A stretch of 64,000 nt of DNA from Hoeflea prorocentri (lineage in GTDB: Bacteria; Pseudomonadota; Alphaproteobacteria; Rhizobiales; Rhizobiaceae). The DNA is taken from NCBI RefSeq assembly GCF_027944115.1, contig NZ_JAPJZI010000001.1, positions 124,001-188,000 on the forward strand, in the 5' to 3' direction. Below are positions 43,266 to 53,097 of this stretch, in pieces; within the stretch, counting starts at the first letter, position 1, and each line of letters opens with the position of its first letter. The position numbers were made by a program, and so were the translations under genes. The notes under the pieces are model-generated. The model made no database searches. It was not told the DNA's origin and saw nothing but the letters and a program-made list of their open reading frames with translations.

Positions 43266-44291
43266 TCAGGCAGCCTGTTCGAGGTCGCGATTCCAGTTGC
43301 CGGTGGCGGCAAGGCCGTTCATGCGGGCGCGATGCGAGAAGGCACGCTGGCCGGCTGCTACATTTTCAGGCTTGCCGCCCCAGGCTTGGAGACATGCGGC
43401 CTGAAGGGCACGCCCATAGGAGAAGGTCAGCTGCCAGGGCATATCGTAAGCCGCGTTCATGGCAGACAGATGCGCGGTTGCTTCTTCGTCCGACTGACCG
43501 CCGGACAGGAATGCAATCCCGGGCACGGATGCCGGAACGGTGGCACGCAGGCAACGGACGGTTTTTTCCGCGATTTCTTCGACGCTTGCCTTGCGGGCAT
43601 TCTTGCCGTCGATCACCATATTCGGCTTCAGGACCATGCCTTCCAGGCTGACACGGGCGTTGAAGAGTTCGGCAAATACGGCGCGAAGCACCTCTTGCGT
43701 CACCTCATAGCAACGGTCGACGGAATGGTCGCCCGGCTCGCCGTCCATGAGGATTTCAGGTTCAACAATCGGCACGATGCCGGCTTCCTGGCAAAGCGCT
43801 GCATAGCGTGCGAGCGCCTGGGCATTGGCGCGAACCGCGCCCCGGTTCGGCAGGACATCCGAAATGGCAATAACACCGCGCCATTTGGCAAAGCGCGCGC
43901 CAAGGCCGTAATACTCGGAAAGCCGGTCCCGCAAACCATCAAGACCTTCGGTAACCTTTTCGCCCGGAAATGCGGCCAGATCCTTTGCACCGCCGTCGAC
44001 CTTGATGCCGGGTACAGCGCCGGTATTGCGAATGATCTCGACGAGCGGCGTGCCATCGGCTGCCTTCTGGCGCAGCGTTTCATCGAATAGGATCACGCCG
44101 GAGATGTATTTGCGCATTGCCTCGTCGGCGCGAAAGAGCATTTCGCGGTAATCGCGGCGGTTTTCCTCGGTCGATTCAACGCCGATTGAATCGAACCGTT
44201 TCTTGATGGTGCCGCTGGATTCATCGGCCGCCAATATTCCCTTGCCGCTCGCTACCATTGCCCCGGCGATGTCTTCCAGGCGTTCACTCAT
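43266..44291 (-). CDS. fbaB: Fructose-bisphosphate aldolase, class I
   Basis: A 341-residue Schiff-base aldolase. GILAADESSGTIKKRFDSIGVESTEENRRDYREMLF is the N-terminal class I signature, VPIVEPEILMDG the middle, and VSLEGMVLKPNMVIDG holds the active-site lysine. It cleaves fructose 1,6-bisphosphate in glycolysis and condenses trioses in gluconeogenesis. It stands downstream of pgk but across a 413-base gap with its own twin palindromes, so it is probably separately controlled. Confidence 0.94.
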   Translation of the reverse strand: MSERLEDIAGAMVASGKGILAADESSGTIKKRFDSIGVESTEENRRDYREMLFRADEAMRKYISGVILFDETLRQKAADGTPLVEIIRNTGAVPGIKVDGGAKDLAAFPGEKVTEGLDGLRDRLSEYYGLGARFAKWRGVIAISDVLPNRGAVRANAQALARYAALCQEAGIVPIVEPEILMDGEPGDHSVDRCYEVTQEVLRAVFAELFNARVSLEGMVLKPNMVIDGKNARKASVEEIAEKTVRCLRATVPASVPGIAFLSGGQSDEEATAHLSAMNAAYDMPWQLTFSYGRALQAACLQAWGGKPENVAAGQRAFSHRARMNGLAATGNWNRDLEQAA

Positions 44292-44704
44292 CGATTGCTC
44301 TCCTTGCTTGCGGGCCGCAGCGCCGGTTCAAACGGCTGCATGGGGCGGTTCTTTTCATCGTGTTTGCGAAATTTCCCATGCCGATACCAGAAGACAGAGG
44401 ACAGGAAAATGCCGCGCGTGGTGATTGAATCGATTGAATGTGCTTCAATCGATTGAAATCCTCAGATGTTTTTCGTCATGGTTTATGAGCCCTTTGGCTT
44501 TGAAGCCAGGAAGACGTCTGCGTAGTGGTATCCGCGAGGTGCTGAAAGCAGCAGAAAACCCGCAATGTCTACAACCGGCGGGCTCGCACATGTTGCGCTG
44601 CTGCCAAAAGCCGATCAAGGTCTTCATGCCGGCAGCCGAACGACCCGGCAGGGCCGTTTCATCTGATCCCGTGTCAGCGGTCCGTGCCTGTCGGCTTCAG
44701 GCAC
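44292..44704. other. Control region between pgk and fbaB
   Basis: About 410 bases with no gene. It holds two AATCGATT-centred palindromes (44425-44457) 135 bases upstream of fbaB. The part nearer pgk has only weak stems and no T tract. Confidence 0.7.
44425..44457. promoter_or_regulatory. Twin AATCGATT palindromes upstream of fbaB
   Basis: TTCAATCGATTGAA (44444-44457) is a perfect 14-base palindrome. TTGAATCGATTGAA (44425-44438) differs at one position. The centres are 19 bases apart, close to two helical turns. A CG-centred palindrome of this kind suits a LacI-family dimer. Confidence 0.6.
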
Positions 44705-45901
44705 TCAAGCCTTGAGCGCATCAACGCCCGGCAGCGGTTTGCCTTCCATCCACTCAAGGAATGCTCCACCAGCGGTGGATACATAGCTGAAATCCTTGGC
44801 AACGCCGGCGTGATTGAGCGCTGCGACAGTGTCGCCGCCGCCCGCTACGGAAACCAGGAGACCTTCCCTGGTGCGCTCGGCGGCATATTTGGCGGCAGCG
44901 ACGGTTGCTGCATCAAAGGGGGCAATCTCGAATGCGCCAAGCGGGCCGTTCCACACAAGCGTATTTGCCTTGTGGATCCAGTCATTGACGGCCTCGATGG
45001 ATTTGGGGCCCAAGTCGAGGATCATGCCGTCCGCCGGTATGGCGTTGATGCTGACAGTCTCGTTCTCGGCACCTGCTGCAAATTCCTTCGCGACGACACC
45101 GTCAACCGGCAGCACGATTGCGCAATTGTTGGAGGCCGCTTCAATCATGATCTGCTTGGCGGTTGCCGCAAGATCGTGTTCGCAAAGCGATTTGCCGACA
45201 TCGGTCCCCTTGGCGGCGAGAAACGTATTGGCCATGCCGCCGCCGATCACCAGGGCATCCACCTTGCCGACAAGGTTCATCAACAGGTCCAGTTTGGTCG
45301 ACACCTTGGCCCCGCCGACAATGGCGACAACCGGGCGTGCCGGGCTTCCGAGGCCTTTCTCCAGAGCCTCCAGTTCCGCCTGCATGGTGCGTCCCGCATA
45401 GGACGGCAGAATATGCGCCAGACCCTCGGTCGAAGCGTGGGCGCGGTGGGCTGCCGAAAAGGCATCATCGACATAGATATCGCCGTTTTCGGCAAGCAGT
45501 TTGGCGAATTGCGGATCGTTCGCTTCCTCGCCAGCGTGAAAGCGGACATTTTCCAGCAGCAGGATATCGCCGTTTGACATGGCGTTGACCGCGTCCAATG
45601 CGGGCTGCCCGACGCAATCGGCGGCAAAGTGCACCCGATGGTCGATGATCTCCTCGACCGTGTGGGCGATCGGCTGCAGCGACATGCTGCCTACCACCTC
45701 CCCCTTGGGCCGGCCGAAATGGGCGAGCAGGATAACCTTGGCGCCCTTTTTCGACAGTTCGATCAAGGTGGGGCACACACGTTCGATGCGTGTTGTATCG
45801 GTGACGGCACCGTCTTTAACCGGAACGTTGAGGTCGACGCGGGTCAAAATCCGTTTCCCGGCGACGTCGGTCAGTGAATCCAGGGTTTTGAATTGGCTCA
45901 T
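44705..45901 (-). CDS. pgk: Phosphoglycerate kinase
   Basis: Makes ATP from 1,3-bisphosphoglycerate. The 398-residue protein shows [37 protein letters not shown]-type hinge segments, [34 protein letters not shown] and the C-terminal [13 protein letters not shown] nucleotide loop. It starts two bases after the DUF1272 stop, and is thus cotranscribed with DUF1272 and gap. Confidence 0.96.
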   Translation of the reverse strand: MSQFKTLDSLTDVAGKRILTRVDLNVPVKDGAVTDTTRIERVCPTLIELSKKGAKVILLAHFGRPKGEVVGSMSLQPIAHTVEEIIDHRVHFAADCVGQPALDAVNAMSNGDILLLENVRFHAGEEANDPQFAKLLAENGDIYVDDAFSAAHRAHASTEGLAHILPSYAGRTMQAELEALEKGLGSPARPVVAIVGGAKVSTKLDLLMNLVGKVDALVIGGGMANTFLAAKGTDVGKSLCEHDLAATAKQIMIEAASNNCAIVLPVDGVVAKEFAAGAENETVSINAIPADGMILDLGPKSIEAVNDWIHKANTLVWNGPLGAFEIAPFDAATVAAAKYAAERTREGLLVSVAGGGDTVAALNHAGVAKDFSYVSTAGGAFLEWMEGKPLPGVDALKA

Positions 45902-45903
45902 GG

Positions 45904-46212
45904 TCAGCGCTCTCGTGGCGGGGTATCTTTCAGGCGGTGGATAAATTCGGCCAGCTTCTCACGGTCATGCTTCAGATGCATCCGCTTGGCTGAGGCCGGC
46001 GCATTGCCGAGGCCTGTTCCGTTCCGGTATGCGTTTTTCGGACGGATCGGCCGTTTCTCAAATCCGCCCCCGCAGTTGGGGCAGACATTGTGCAACCGGG
46101 TTTCCACGCAGTTTGCGCAGAAGGTGCATTCATAGCTGCATATCATGGCATCGGGCGCATCCGCGAGCAGGTCGATATCGCAGTATTCGCAATTCGGCCT
46201 GATTGTCAGCAT
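45904..46212 (-). CDS. DUF1272 small cysteine-rich protein
   Basis: A 102-residue protein with several CxxC-type pairs: [22 protein letters not shown] and [10 protein letters not shown], enough for one or two zinc sites in a ribbon fold, then a basic 40-residue tail. DUF1272 function is unknown. It is inserted between gap and pgk (16 and 2 bases), so it is made together with glycolytic enzymes, though whether it acts on them is not known. Confidence 0.88.
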   Translation of the reverse strand: MLTIRPNCEYCDIDLLADAPDAMICSYECTFCANCVETRLHNVCPNCGGGFEKRPIRPKNAYRNGTGLGNAPASAKRMHLKHDREKLAEFIHRLKDTPPRER

Positions 46213-46228
46213 GCGCCCTTTGCCTCTT

Positions 46229-47230
46229 CTATATCAGCTTACCCATGGCGATGGCGGTATCCAACATACGGTTGGAGAAACCCCATTCATTGTCGTACCA
46301 GGTCAGAATCCGCACGAATGTGCCGTCCAGGACCTTCGTCTGGTCCATGTGGAAAATGGACGAGTGCGGGTCATGATTGAGGTCCACGGACACAAGCGGC
46401 TCGTCCGTATAACCGAGAATACCCTTCAGATCGCCGTCGGCGGCAGTGCGGATTGCGGCATTGACCTCTTCAACACTTGTCTCGCGCGATGCGATGAAGT
46501 TCAGATCGACGACCGATACATTCGGCGTCGGCACGCGGATGGCAACACCGTCAAGCTTGCCGTTGAGTTCGGGAAGGACAAGACCGACCGCCTTGGCAGC
46601 GCCCGTCGAAGTCGGAATCATCGACATGGCGGCAGCGCGGGCCCGATAAAGATCCTTGTGCATCGTGTCCAGCGTCGGCTGGTCGCCCGTATAGGAGTGG
46701 ATCGTCGTCATGAAGCCCTTTTCCATGCCGATGGCATTGTTGAGCACATAGGCAACGGGCGAAAGGCAGTTGGTGGTGCACGAGGCGTTGGAGACGACAA
46801 GGTCCTCGGCCGTCAGGGCGTCGTCATTGACGCCGAAAACAATGGTCTTGTCGGCGCCGCTTGCCGGCGCGGAAACCAGAACGCGGCTGGAGCCGTTCTC
46901 AAGGTGCATGGCCGCCTTGTCGCGTGCCGTAAATATGCCGGTACACTCAAGAGCGACGTCCACATCTGCCCAGGGAAGCTCTTTCGGGTCGCGGATAGCC
47001 GTGACCTTGATGGGGCCGCGGCCGACATCAATGGTGTCGCCCTCAACCGTCACTGTTCCGGGGAAGCGGCCATGAACGCTGTCGTAACGGATCAGATGCG
47101 CGTTCGTTTCCACCGGTCCCAGATCGTTGATTGCAACAACCTCGATATCAGTGCGGCCCGATTCGATGAGGGCACGCAGCACATTGCGGCCGATGCGGCC
47201 AAATCCGTTGATGGCGACTTTGACGGTCAT
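46229..47230 (-). CDS. gap: Glyceraldehyde-3-phosphate dehydrogenase, type I
   Basis: The 333-residue enzyme oxidises glyceraldehyde 3-phosphate with NAD+ (or the reverse). [21 protein letters not shown] is the NAD fold, [18 protein letters not shown] has the catalytic Cys, and [21 protein letters not shown] and [14 protein letters not shown]-like [13 protein letters not shown] follow. The Asp-type residue after the first strand is compatible with NAD use. It lies 71 bases after tkt on the same strand. Confidence 0.96.
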   Translation of the reverse strand: MTVKVAINGFGRIGRNVLRALIESGRTDIEVVAINDLGPVETNAHLIRYDSVHGRFPGTVTVEGDTIDVGRGPIKVTAIRDPKELPWADVDVALECTGIFTARDKAAMHLENGSSRVLVSAPASGADKTIVFGVNDDALTAEDLVVSNASCTTNCLSPVAYVLNNAIGMEKGFMTTIHSYTGDQPTLDTMHKDLYRARAAAMSMIPTSTGAAKAVGLVLPELNGKLDGVAIRVPTPNVSVVDLNFIASRETSVEEVNAAIRTAADGDLKGILGYTDEPLVSVDLNHDPHSSIFHMDQTKVLDGTFVRILTWYDNEWGFSNRMLDTAIAMGKLI

Positions 47231-47301
47231 GGATAGTCTCCCGTAAATAATACCTATGGTCCCGGACAGCAGCCTCGCGGGGCTGATCCGTGTGCAGAAA
47301 A

Positions 47302-49305
47302 TCAGGCGGCGTCGCCGGCCAGGCTTTCCAACTTTGCTTCGACGGCTTCGAATGCTGCATCGGCCGTGATGCCGAAATGGCCATACAATTCCTTATAAGG
47401 CGCGGAGGCCCCAAAGGAACTCATGCCGACGAAAATTCCATCATTTCCGATAAAGCGGTCCCAACCCTGACGCACACCCGCCTCAATGGCGACCTTTACC
47501 GGCGAGTTGCCCAGGATCGCTTCCTTGTATTCCTCGGTCTGCTCTTCAAACAGTTCGAAAGACGGCACTGAAACGACGCGCGTCGTGTGTCCGGCAGCTT
47601 CGATCTTCTCGCGGGCCTCCAGGGCGATCTCAACCTCGGAGCCGGATGCGAAAATGGTCACGTCCGCGTCGCTCGCGGGGGCGATGTCGTAGGCGCCGAA
47701 TGCACACATATTCTCTTCGATATAGGAGGTGCGGACTGCCGGCAGGTTCTGGCGCGTCAAGGCGATGCCGGAGGGCCTTGCCTCCGACTCAAGGGCAAGC
47801 TGCCAGCACTCGGCGGTTTCGGTGGCATCCGCCGGCCGGAAGACAAGCAGGTTCGGCATGGCGCGCAACGACGCCAGGTGCTCGACCGGCTGATGGGTGG
47901 GGCCATCTTCGCCAAGCCCGATGGAATCGTGCGTCAACACGTGGATCACCCGAATGCCCATCAGTGCGGCAAGCCTGATCGACGGTCGGCAGTAATCGGA
48001 AAAGATGAGAAATCCGCCGGAATAGGGGATGAGGCCGCCGTGCAAGGCGATCCCGTTCATTGCAGCCGCCATTCCATGTTCGCGAATGCCGTAATGGATG
48101 TAACGGCCGGAAAAATCGTCAGGCGTAATGGCCGGCGTGTGTTCGGTCTTTGTGTTGTTGGAGCCGGTCAGGTCTGCCGAGCCGCCAAGCGTTTCAGGCA
48201 CCACACCGTTTATGACATTCAGCGCCGCTTCCGATGCCTTGCGGGTTGCGACTGTGGGTTTGTCTTCGGCGAGCTTTTTCTTGTACTCGTCTATGGCGCT
48301 GTCGAAGCCGCCGGGCAGTTCGCCGCTCATGCGTCGGACAAAGGCGGCGCGCTGTCCGGCATCGGCCTGTTCTACTTTTTCTTCCCAGGCCTTGCGTTCC
48401 TTGGTGGAGCGCAGCCCGGCAAGACGCCAGCAGTCTAGAACGTCGGACGGCACGTCGAAGGCTTCGTGCGGCCAATCGAGCTTTGCGCGAACACCCTCGA
48501 TTTCCTCCGCGCCGAGCGGTGAGCCATGGGCTTTGGCCGTGCCGGCCTTTGTCGGTGCGCCGTAGCCGATGGTCGTCTTGCAGGCGATCATGGTTGGTCT
48601 GTCGGACGTTTTGGCTCTCTCGATTGCCTCGGCAATGGCATCTGGATCATGACCGTCAATGCTGATCGTATTCCAGCCGCTGGCCTCGAAACGTGTCACC
48701 TGGTCGGTGGAATCGGAAAGGCTGATAGCACCGTCGATCGAAATATCGTTGTCGTCCCAAAACACAATCAGCTTGTTGAGCTTGAGATGACCGGCAAGCG
48801 CAATGGCCTCCTGGCTGATGCCTTCCATGAGGCATCCGTCGCCGGCAAGCACATAAGTGTGGTGATCCATGAGATCGCTGCCGAATTCGTCGGCCAGCTT
48901 GCGTTCGGCGATCGCCATGCCGACGGCATTTGCCAGACCCTGCCCGAGCGGTCCGGTTGTTGTTTCGATGCCGGCTGCGTGGCCGTATTCAGGGTGCCCG
49001 GCGGTCTTGTATCCAAGCTGCCTGAAATTCTTGATCTCCTCGAGCGTGATGTCTTCATATCCGAGGAGATAAAGAAGGGAATAAATCAGCATCGAACCAT
49101 GGCCGGCTGACAGCACGAAGCGGTCGCGATTCGGCCAGTCCGGGCTCTTTGGGTCGAAGGTCATGAAACGCGTGAACAGGACGGTCGCAATGTCGGCGGC
49201 GCCCATGGGAAGTCCCGGGTGTCCGGACTTGGCCTTTTCGACTGCATCCATGGAAAGAAAACGGATTGCGTTTGCCATCCGATCGTGTTTTTCGCGTGGG
49301 ATCAT
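47302..49305 (-). CDS. tkt: Transketolase
   Basis: A 667-residue thiamine diphosphate enzyme of the pentose phosphate pathway. [47 protein letters not shown] and [13 protein letters not shown] (TPP motif) occur in the N-terminal domain; [16 protein letters not shown]-like [38 protein letters not shown] and RPADATET in the middle. The ATG at 49305 begins the family-like [18 protein letters not shown]. It heads the tkt-gap-DUF1272-pgk run. Confidence 0.95.
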   Translation of the reverse strand: MIPREKHDRMANAIRFLSMDAVEKAKSGHPGLPMGAADIATVLFTRFMTFDPKSPDWPNRDRFVLSAGHGSMLIYSLLYLLGYEDITLEEIKNFRQLGYKTAGHPEYGHAAGIETTTGPLGQGLANAVGMAIAERKLADEFGSDLMDHHTYVLAGDGCLMEGISQEAIALAGHLKLNKLIVFWDDNDISIDGAISLSDSTDQVTRFEASGWNTISIDGHDPDAIAEAIERAKTSDRPTMIACKTTIGYGAPTKAGTAKAHGSPLGAEEIEGVRAKLDWPHEAFDVPSDVLDCWRLAGLRSTKERKAWEEKVEQADAGQRAAFVRRMSGELPGGFDSAIDEYKKKLAEDKPTVATRKASEAALNVINGVVPETLGGSADLTGSNNTKTEHTPAITPDDFSGRYIHYGIREHGMAAAMNGIALHGGLIPYSGGFLIFSDYCRPSIRLAALMGIRVIHVLTHDSIGLGEDGPTHQPVEHLASLRAMPNLLVFRPADATETAECWQLALESEARPSGIALTRQNLPAVRTSYIEENMCAFGAYDIAPASDADVTIFASGSEVEIALEAREKIEAAGHTTRVVSVPSFELFEEQTEEYKEAILGNSPVKVAIEAGVRQGWDRFIGNDGIFVGMSSFGASAPYKELYGHFGITADAAFEAVEAKLESLAGDAA

Positions 49306-49540
49306 GATTTTTTTCGGCTTTATCAGGGTATCGAGAAGCGACCCTGCGCGGTCGCCCGTTGAAAGCACGTGACACATAGCAGGTGGCGTCGCGGAGTCAA
49401 CAAACGAGGCTGCCTATCGGCCTTATGGCGGCGCAATTGAGCCCGCCTGCGGATCTGTTGCCGCCATGAGGGCGCAGGCCGATGTGTGTCGAGCGCGACG
49501 GGTTATCCCCAATCGAATAGCGCAAGAAGTGCAACAATAT

Positions 49541-49568
49541 TTGACGCCTGCTTCCTGCACCGCATAAT
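49541..49568 (+). promoter_or_regulatory. Sigma-70-type promoter for DUF4164-zapA
   Basis: TTGACG (49541-49546) and CATAAT (49563-49568) are spaced 16 bases, a close match to consensus, and lie 60 bases upstream of the DUF4164 start. The site is in the divergent gap between tkt and DUF4164. Confidence 0.5.
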
Positions 49569-49629
49569 CTTCGTACGGTAAGTGCCCGAGAATCAAACGA
49601 ATTGTGAACTCGAAGGCATAAGGCAGAGC

Positions 49630-49902
49630 ATGTCAGGCGAGAAAACAGCAAAATCAGCGCTCGAGGATCTCAGCAAGGCTTTGTCGCGGCTTGAGAACTC
49701 TGTGGATGGACGCCTTGAGAAAGAGCGCGACTTTGCTGATGCGGAAGAAGAAGTCCAACGACTGAATTCCGACAGGTCGCGTCTTGCACAGGAGCTCGAC
49801 CAGTCCGAGGAACGGGCAGGCCGGCTTGAGGAGGCGAATCGCGAGGTGTCCCGCAGGCTCGTAACGGCAATGGAGACGATCCGCGCGGTCTTGGATCGAT
49901 AG
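49630..49902 (+). CDS. DUF4164 coiled-coil protein
   Basis: A 90-residue protein that is nearly all coiled coil: ALEDLSKALSRLENSVDGRL, then ADAEEEVQRLNSDRSRLAQEL and RAGRLEEANREVSRRL. DUF4164 has no assigned function. It is three bases upstream of zapA, and the pair is probably one operon, so a role near division is a guess. The ATG at 49630 is used, not the upstream one at 49582, because the core begins just after it. Confidence 0.8.
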   Translation: MSGEKTAKSALEDLSKALSRLENSVDGRLEKERDFADAEEEVQRLNSDRSRLAQELDQSEERAGRLEEANREVSRRLVTAMETIRAVLDR

Positions 49903-49905
49903 GCG

Positions 49906-50265
49906 ATGGCACAGGTCACGGTGAACATTGACGGCAAGGCCTATCGAATGGCCTGCGAGGAAGGCCAGGAGCCTCACCTGACGGAGCTTGCGAGCAAATT
50001 CGACCAGTATGTCGGACATCTGAAGGGTGAGTTCGGAGAAATCGGTGACTTGCGCATCACGGTGATGGCCGGGATTCTGGTCATGGATGAGCTCAGCGAG
50101 GCACAGCGCAAGCTGCACGGATTGGAAAGCGAAGTCGGCAGTCTGAAAAAGACCCGCGATACGGCGCTTGCGCGCGTCGACGATGCGGATTCGACGCTGG
50201 CCGACACGGTCTCCAAGATCACCGAGCAAATCGAGCGCATTACCGAAAAGATCGAAAAAAGTTGA
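49906..50265 (+). CDS. zapA: Cell division protein ZapA
   Basis: A 119-residue protein that bundles FtsZ filaments at the Z ring. VTVNIDGKAYRMACEEGQEPHLTELASKFDQYV is the N-terminal head and LRITVMAGILVMDELSEAQ continues it; a coiled-coil tail follows (about 65-119). It is followed directly by 6S RNA and the cyclo-ligase gene, the usual alphaproteobacterial and enterobacterial order. Confidence 0.92.
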   Translation: MAQVTVNIDGKAYRMACEEGQEPHLTELASKFDQYVGHLKGEFGEIGDLRITVMAGILVMDELSEAQRKLHGLESEVGSLKKTRDTALARVDDADSTLADTVSKITEQIERITEKIEKS

Positions 50266-50321
50266 ATACCGCGACATTGTGAACCGCGGGGCTGGCGCAT
50301 CATCCACGCCGACACTATATT

Positions 50322-50480
50322 CCCGCGGCGGTCTGCGCCTCTCGGTTGGAAAAACAATCCCCGGGGCCTTAATCGATCCTAAGGGAGCTGTCCCTGTTTA
50401 GACTCGTGGGTTTTTACACACGGCGCCCACCTACGCTGTAGGTTCCCGGGATCGTAAACCTCCGCCGGTTGCCGCGGACC
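50322..50480 (+). ncRNA. ssrS: 6S RNA
   Basis: The gap between zapA and the 5-FCL gene holds the standard 6S features: a GC-rich closing stem (CCGCGG at 50323 with CCGCGG at 50472), the block ATCCCCGGGGCCTTAATCGA on the 5' side of the central bubble, AAGGGAGCTGTCCCT near the apical loop and GCGCCCACCTACG...GGTTCCCGGGATCG on the 3' side. 6S RNA binds sigma-70 RNA polymerase by mimicking an open promoter. A TATATT at 50316 may be the -10 box, so the exact 5' end (50322-50328) and 3' end (50475-50480) are estimates. Confidence 0.85.
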
Positions 50481-50501
50481 GCTCCGCAACAGGCCAGTCT
50501 C

Positions 50502-51092
50502 ATGTCCGAAAAGAAACTCAAATCAGAAATCCGCCGCACTGTGCTTGCCGCGCGTGATGCGCTCGATGCGCAGTGGCGCATTGAGGCAAGCCTTGCAATA
50601 GATACGGCTGGTGCTGAGGCAATCGTGTTGAACAAAGGCGCGGTGATCTCCGGCTTCTGGCCGATCCGTTCGGAGGTCGATGTGCGTCCGCTCATGTTCT
50701 CGCTGCGGGAAAAAGGCGCAAGACTGTGTCTTCCCACCATCGTTGACAAAACGACGATCGTGTTCAGGGAATTGCTGCGCGGCGCGCCGATGGTCGATAC
50801 GGGTTTTGGAACCGCCGGGCCCGGGCCGGAGGCAGCCATTGTGGACCCGACGGTCATGCTTGTGCCGCTGGCGGCTTTCGACCGCCGGGGCCACCGTATC
50901 GGATACGGGGCGGGCTACTATGACCGGGCGATTGCCAATCTGCGCAAAAAGGGAATAGAACCGCTGCTGATCGGCGTCGCGTTCGAGGCGCAGGAAGTGG
51001 AGCAGATACCGAGCGAGGCGCATGATGTGGCGCTGTCGGCGGTCCTGACGGAAAGGGGGCTTCGCCTTATGCCTGAGGTCAGCGGTTCATGA
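50502..51092 (+). CDS. fau: 5-formyltetrahydrofolate cyclo-ligase
   Basis: Converts 5-formyl-THF to 5,10-methenyl-THF with ATP. The 196-residue protein has KSEIRRTVLAARDAL, GFWPIRSEVDVRPLM and VPLAAFDRRGHRIGYGAGYYDRAI, the last with the GYGxGYYD nucleotide loop. The ATG at 50502 begins the family's start; the frame to 50469 enters the 6S RNA. It follows 6S RNA as in many proteobacteria and overlaps the next gene by four bases. Confidence 0.93.
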   Translation: MSEKKLKSEIRRTVLAARDALDAQWRIEASLAIDTAGAEAIVLNKGAVISGFWPIRSEVDVRPLMFSLREKGARLCLPTIVDKTTIVFRELLRGAPMVDTGFGTAGPGPEAAIVDPTVMLVPLAAFDRRGHRIGYGAGYYDRAIANLRKKGIEPLLIGVAFEAQEVEQIPSEAHDVALSAVLTERGLRLMPEVSGS

Positions 51093-51907
51093 GGCTATTA
51101 TTTCTCGGCGATATGGTCGGCCGGAGCGGACGCACGGCCGTTTGGGACAAGCTGCCCGGACTGATCGAGGAGTTCAGCTTCGATTTTGTCGTCGTTAACG
51201 GCGAAAACGCGGCCGGTGGCTTCGGCATCACCGAAGAGATATTCCTGCGCACGATCGAGAGCGGGGCGGACGTGGTGACGACGGGCAACCATGTGTGGGA
51301 CCAGCGCGAGGCGCTAAGCTTTTGCGAGCGCCACGATCGTTTCGTCAGGCCGGCGAATTTTCCCGGGGGAACGCCGGGGCGCGGCTCGGGTGTTTATGTC
51401 GCGCGCAACGGCGCGCGGGTCCTCGTCAGCAACATTATGGGCCGGATTTTCATGCATCCGGATCTTGACGATCCTTTCATGACGGCCGAGCGTGAGCTTG
51501 CGGCCTGCCCGTTGGGGGAACAGGCCGATGCCGTCATCATCGACTTTCATGCCGAGGCAACCAGCGAAAAACAGTGTTTCGGCCATTTCGTCGATGGACG
51601 GGCCAGTCTTGTCGTTGGAACGCACACCCATATTCCGACGGCTGACCACCAGGTGCTGAACGGCGGGACAGCCTATATCTCGGACGCCGGCATGTGTGGT
51701 GATTTTGATTCATCGCTTGGCATGGACAAGGAAGAGCCGATCAACAGGTTTGTCTCCAAGATACCGAAGGGCCGGTTTGAAGCGGCGACCGGTCCGGCAA
51801 CCCTTTGTGGCGTTGCCGTGGAGATTTCCGAGCGAACCGGGCTGGCAGAATCCATCCAGCCGCTGCGCATCGGCCCGCGGCTGGAAGAGTGCCTGCCGGT
51901 CTACTAA
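51089..51907 (+). CDS. YmdB-like metallophosphoesterase (TIGR00282 family)
   Basis: A 272-residue phosphoesterase. LFLGDMVGRSGRTAVW is the first metal site, VVNGENAAGGFGITEEI and TTGNHVWDQREA the GNH motif, and VVGTHTHIPTADHQVLNGG the last metal His pair. Members hydrolyse 2',3'-cyclic nucleotides. Its ATGA overlap with the cyclo-ligase gene shows cotranscription. An unfilled role: what cNMP it works on in this group is not known. Confidence 0.9.
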   Translation: MRLLFLGDMVGRSGRTAVWDKLPGLIEEFSFDFVVVNGENAAGGFGITEEIFLRTIESGADVVTTGNHVWDQREALSFCERHDRFVRPANFPGGTPGRGSGVYVARNGARVLVSNIMGRIFMHPDLDDPFMTAERELAACPLGEQADAVIIDFHAEATSEKQCFGHFVDGRASLVVGTHTHIPTADHQVLNGGTAYISDAGMCGDFDSSLGMDKEEPINRFVSKIPKGRFEAATGPATLCGVAVEISERTGLAESIQPLRIGPRLEECLPVY

Positions 51908-51914
51908 AGCGTGT

Positions 51915-52766
51915 TCAAACGCCCTGCAGAATAATGATCGTCGGCTGTTTGGGCAGATCCCTGAGCGTTACGGTCAGATTGTCCTGCTCCCTGAACTGAC
52001 GGTCGAAATCCTCGCCAAACAGATCGAGAAAAGCGTTGATCGGCGTGCCGCGTCGATGCATCGGAAGGATGACTGAGGCGCGAAGCCGCTTGACGATGTC
52101 GCTCATCCGTTCGTGTCCGACCGTCAGTCCGCCGTCGATGGGAACCATGACGACGTCCAGACGCCCGATCTGCGCAATATGGCGATCTTCCAGATCATGG
52201 TGCAGGTGACCCAGATGGCCGATGCAAAGACCGGCGACTTCGAAGATGAAGATCGAGTTGGCGTCGGCCTCACGGCTGCCGAACCCGGACCGAATGTCGG
52301 TTGTCACATTGCGGATATAGGTGTCGCTGACGACGACATCATGATCGATGGGCCCGCCATTCGGATTCCATCCAGGCAAAACATTCTCGATGGCCGGGTC
52401 CGGTTTGAGGGTGTAGTGGCTGGAATGGGCCTTGTTCATCGTCACGACGGTCGGCGCATCGTTGTTTCCGATATAGCCGTTGTAATCCGTTGCGATCGTC
52501 ACGCCCTCTGGTGTTTCGATCAGGTAGGTGGAATGGCCGATAAAGGATATGCGGACCTGCTCGCGGTTCACTGGCTTTGCCGACGCAAGCTGTACCTTAT
52601 CTGACTGCCACCCTTCCGCGACCGCCTGACAGGTGGAAACCGGAAGCGGCTCTCTGTCGCTGCTGGCCTCCGTTGGCTTCACATGTGCAAGTTTCAGCCC
52701 GCCGGCAACGGCAATGACAGCCGGCATGACACATATAAAACTGATAAAGCCCCAATGTAATTTCAT
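51915..52766 (-). CDS. Exported MBL-fold metallo-hydrolase
   Basis: A 283-residue protein with an N-terminal hydrophobic segment (WGFISFICVMPAVIAVAGGL), so it is anchored or exported. ISFIGHSTYLIETPEGVTIATDYNGY is the first MBL block and LCIGHLGHLHHDLEDRHI and VPIDGGLTVGHERM further metal-binding parts. The pattern is nearest to the UlaG/UPF0173 type. The substrate is unknown. It converges on the phosphoesterase. The ATG at 52766 precedes the membrane helix; the frame to 52904 has an unlikely polar extension. Confidence 0.82.
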   Translation of the reverse strand: MKLHWGFISFICVMPAVIAVAGGLKLAHVKPTEASSDREPLPVSTCQAVAEGWQSDKVQLASAKPVNREQVRISFIGHSTYLIETPEGVTIATDYNGYIGNNDAPTVVTMNKAHSSHYTLKPDPAIENVLPGWNPNGGPIDHDVVVSDTYIRNVTTDIRSGFGSREADANSIFIFEVAGLCIGHLGHLHHDLEDRHIAQIGRLDVVMVPIDGGLTVGHERMSDIVKRLRASVILPMHRRGTPINAFLDLFGEDFDRQFREQDNLTVTLRDLPKQPTIIILQGV

Positions 52767-53097
52767 TGTTTTGCCCCGTAAAAATTCAAAATCTTGATCC
52801 GACAAAACCTGCCGGTCATCGCGCGCCTGATTTTTCCGTTTTACGCCGGAGGCTGTTTCCGTATGGACGTTGCCACCTTCGTAATGGTGGGTTCCGGTCG
52901 TCATACCGCTTCAGTCTTTTAGGCCAGTGGCCAAGTTTTTTTGATTCCCACCGGCTTCAATATAACTTGCCCGCGCCCCCATATGAAGCGTGCATGTTCA
53001 CAGCTGCGCAGAGGCGCCGGTGACCCAATGTCTGGACGATCCCGGTTGCTTTGCCTATAAGGCGCGCAATCGCGAAACGGTATTGTGGACAGGTGCC

